NCBI GenBank assembly: GCA_938074515.1
Contig: CALJFV010000191.1
Location: forward strand, 1 to 5,652
Direction of reading: 5' to 3'
DNA: 5,652 bases
Source of the DNA: an uncultured Flavobacteriaceae bacterium
GTDB lineage: Bacteria; Bacteroidota; Bacteroidia; Flavobacteriales; Flavobacteriaceae
Part shown: positions 5,598 through 5,652 of the stretch, in pieces
Position numbering within the stretch: the stretch's first letter is position 1
How the letters are laid out: every line of letters begins with the position of its first letter
The notes under the pieces: generated by a model
Seen by the model: the letters and a program-made list of their open reading frames with translations, nothing else
Database searches by the model: none
What the model was told of the DNA's origin: nothing
Translations under genes and position numbers: made by a program

Positions 5598-5652
5598 CTA
5601 AACAAACTTAATTTTTTTTTCCGCGGCAATCAACCCTTGAGCGTAATAATTT
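5598..5652 (-). CDS. C-terminal end of an unidentified upstream gene (partial)
   Basis: Eighteen codons are open from the window edge to a TAG that directly precedes the ATG of the SPOR-domain gene. The peptide ends NYYAQGLIAAEKKIKFV. Its composition and the immediate stop-start junction (TAGATG) suggest a real gene in the same operon. The fragment is too short to name a family. It contains nine consecutive A residues on the coding strand, encoding the lysine pair. Confidence 0.5.
   Translation of the reverse strand, partial: NYYAQGLIAAEKKIKFV

Noticed and set aside
5611..5620. Run of nine A residues (coding strand) near the end of the partial upstream gene as a programmed slippage site
   Set aside because: It lies a few codons before the stop and encodes ordinary lysines. 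Nothing else supports frameshifting.

Overview
The window looks like chromosomal DNA from a Bacteroidota member, probably Flavobacteriia-like. Three things suggest this: an HU-CCDC81/SPOR envelope protein, promoters with the Bacteroidota -7 element TAnnTTTG, and start codons with no clear Shine-Dalgarno sequence. Every gene I can support lies on the minus strand, so the window reads from high to low coordinates. No tRNA, rRNA, CRISPR array or insertion sequence is visible.

Right part (5652 to 3517): the last codons of an unidentified gene, an HU-CCDC81/SPOR membrane protein, a hotdog-fold acyl-CoA thioesterase and a Crp/Fnr-family regulator. They are packed as an apparent operon with gaps of 0, 21 and 2 bp. 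The first three look like housekeeping genes. The regulator appears to be carried at the end of their transcript.

Left part (3516 to 1): a sulfane-sulfur/sulfide detoxification set. It holds a TauE/SafE (TSUP) anion exporter, a CstB-like persulfide dioxygenase-pseudorhodanese-rhodanese fusion, a secreted single-domain rhodanese, and a TPMT-type S-methyltransferase cut by the window edge. The gene content parallels the staphylococcal cst operon (cstA, cstB, sqr, tauE), but no SQR is present here and the nearby regulator is Crp/Fnr-type rather than CstR.

The strongest finding is regulatory. Three perfect inverted repeats, GTAAC-N4-GTTAC, occur in the window, and all three are intergenic. One lies upstream of each transcription unit of the sulfur set. 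In each case a TAnnTTTG-like -7 element lies exactly 22 bp past the operator (centre to centre 33 bp). This places the operator near -41, the class II activator position of Crp/Fnr proteins. The adjacent regulator lacks the usual cAMP-binding signature and carries three cysteines (Cys77, Cys83, Cys84) in that part of its sensor domain. The inferred model is a thiol- or persulfide-responsive Crp-like activator that switches on export, oxidation, sulfur transfer and possibly S-methylation of reduced sulfur.
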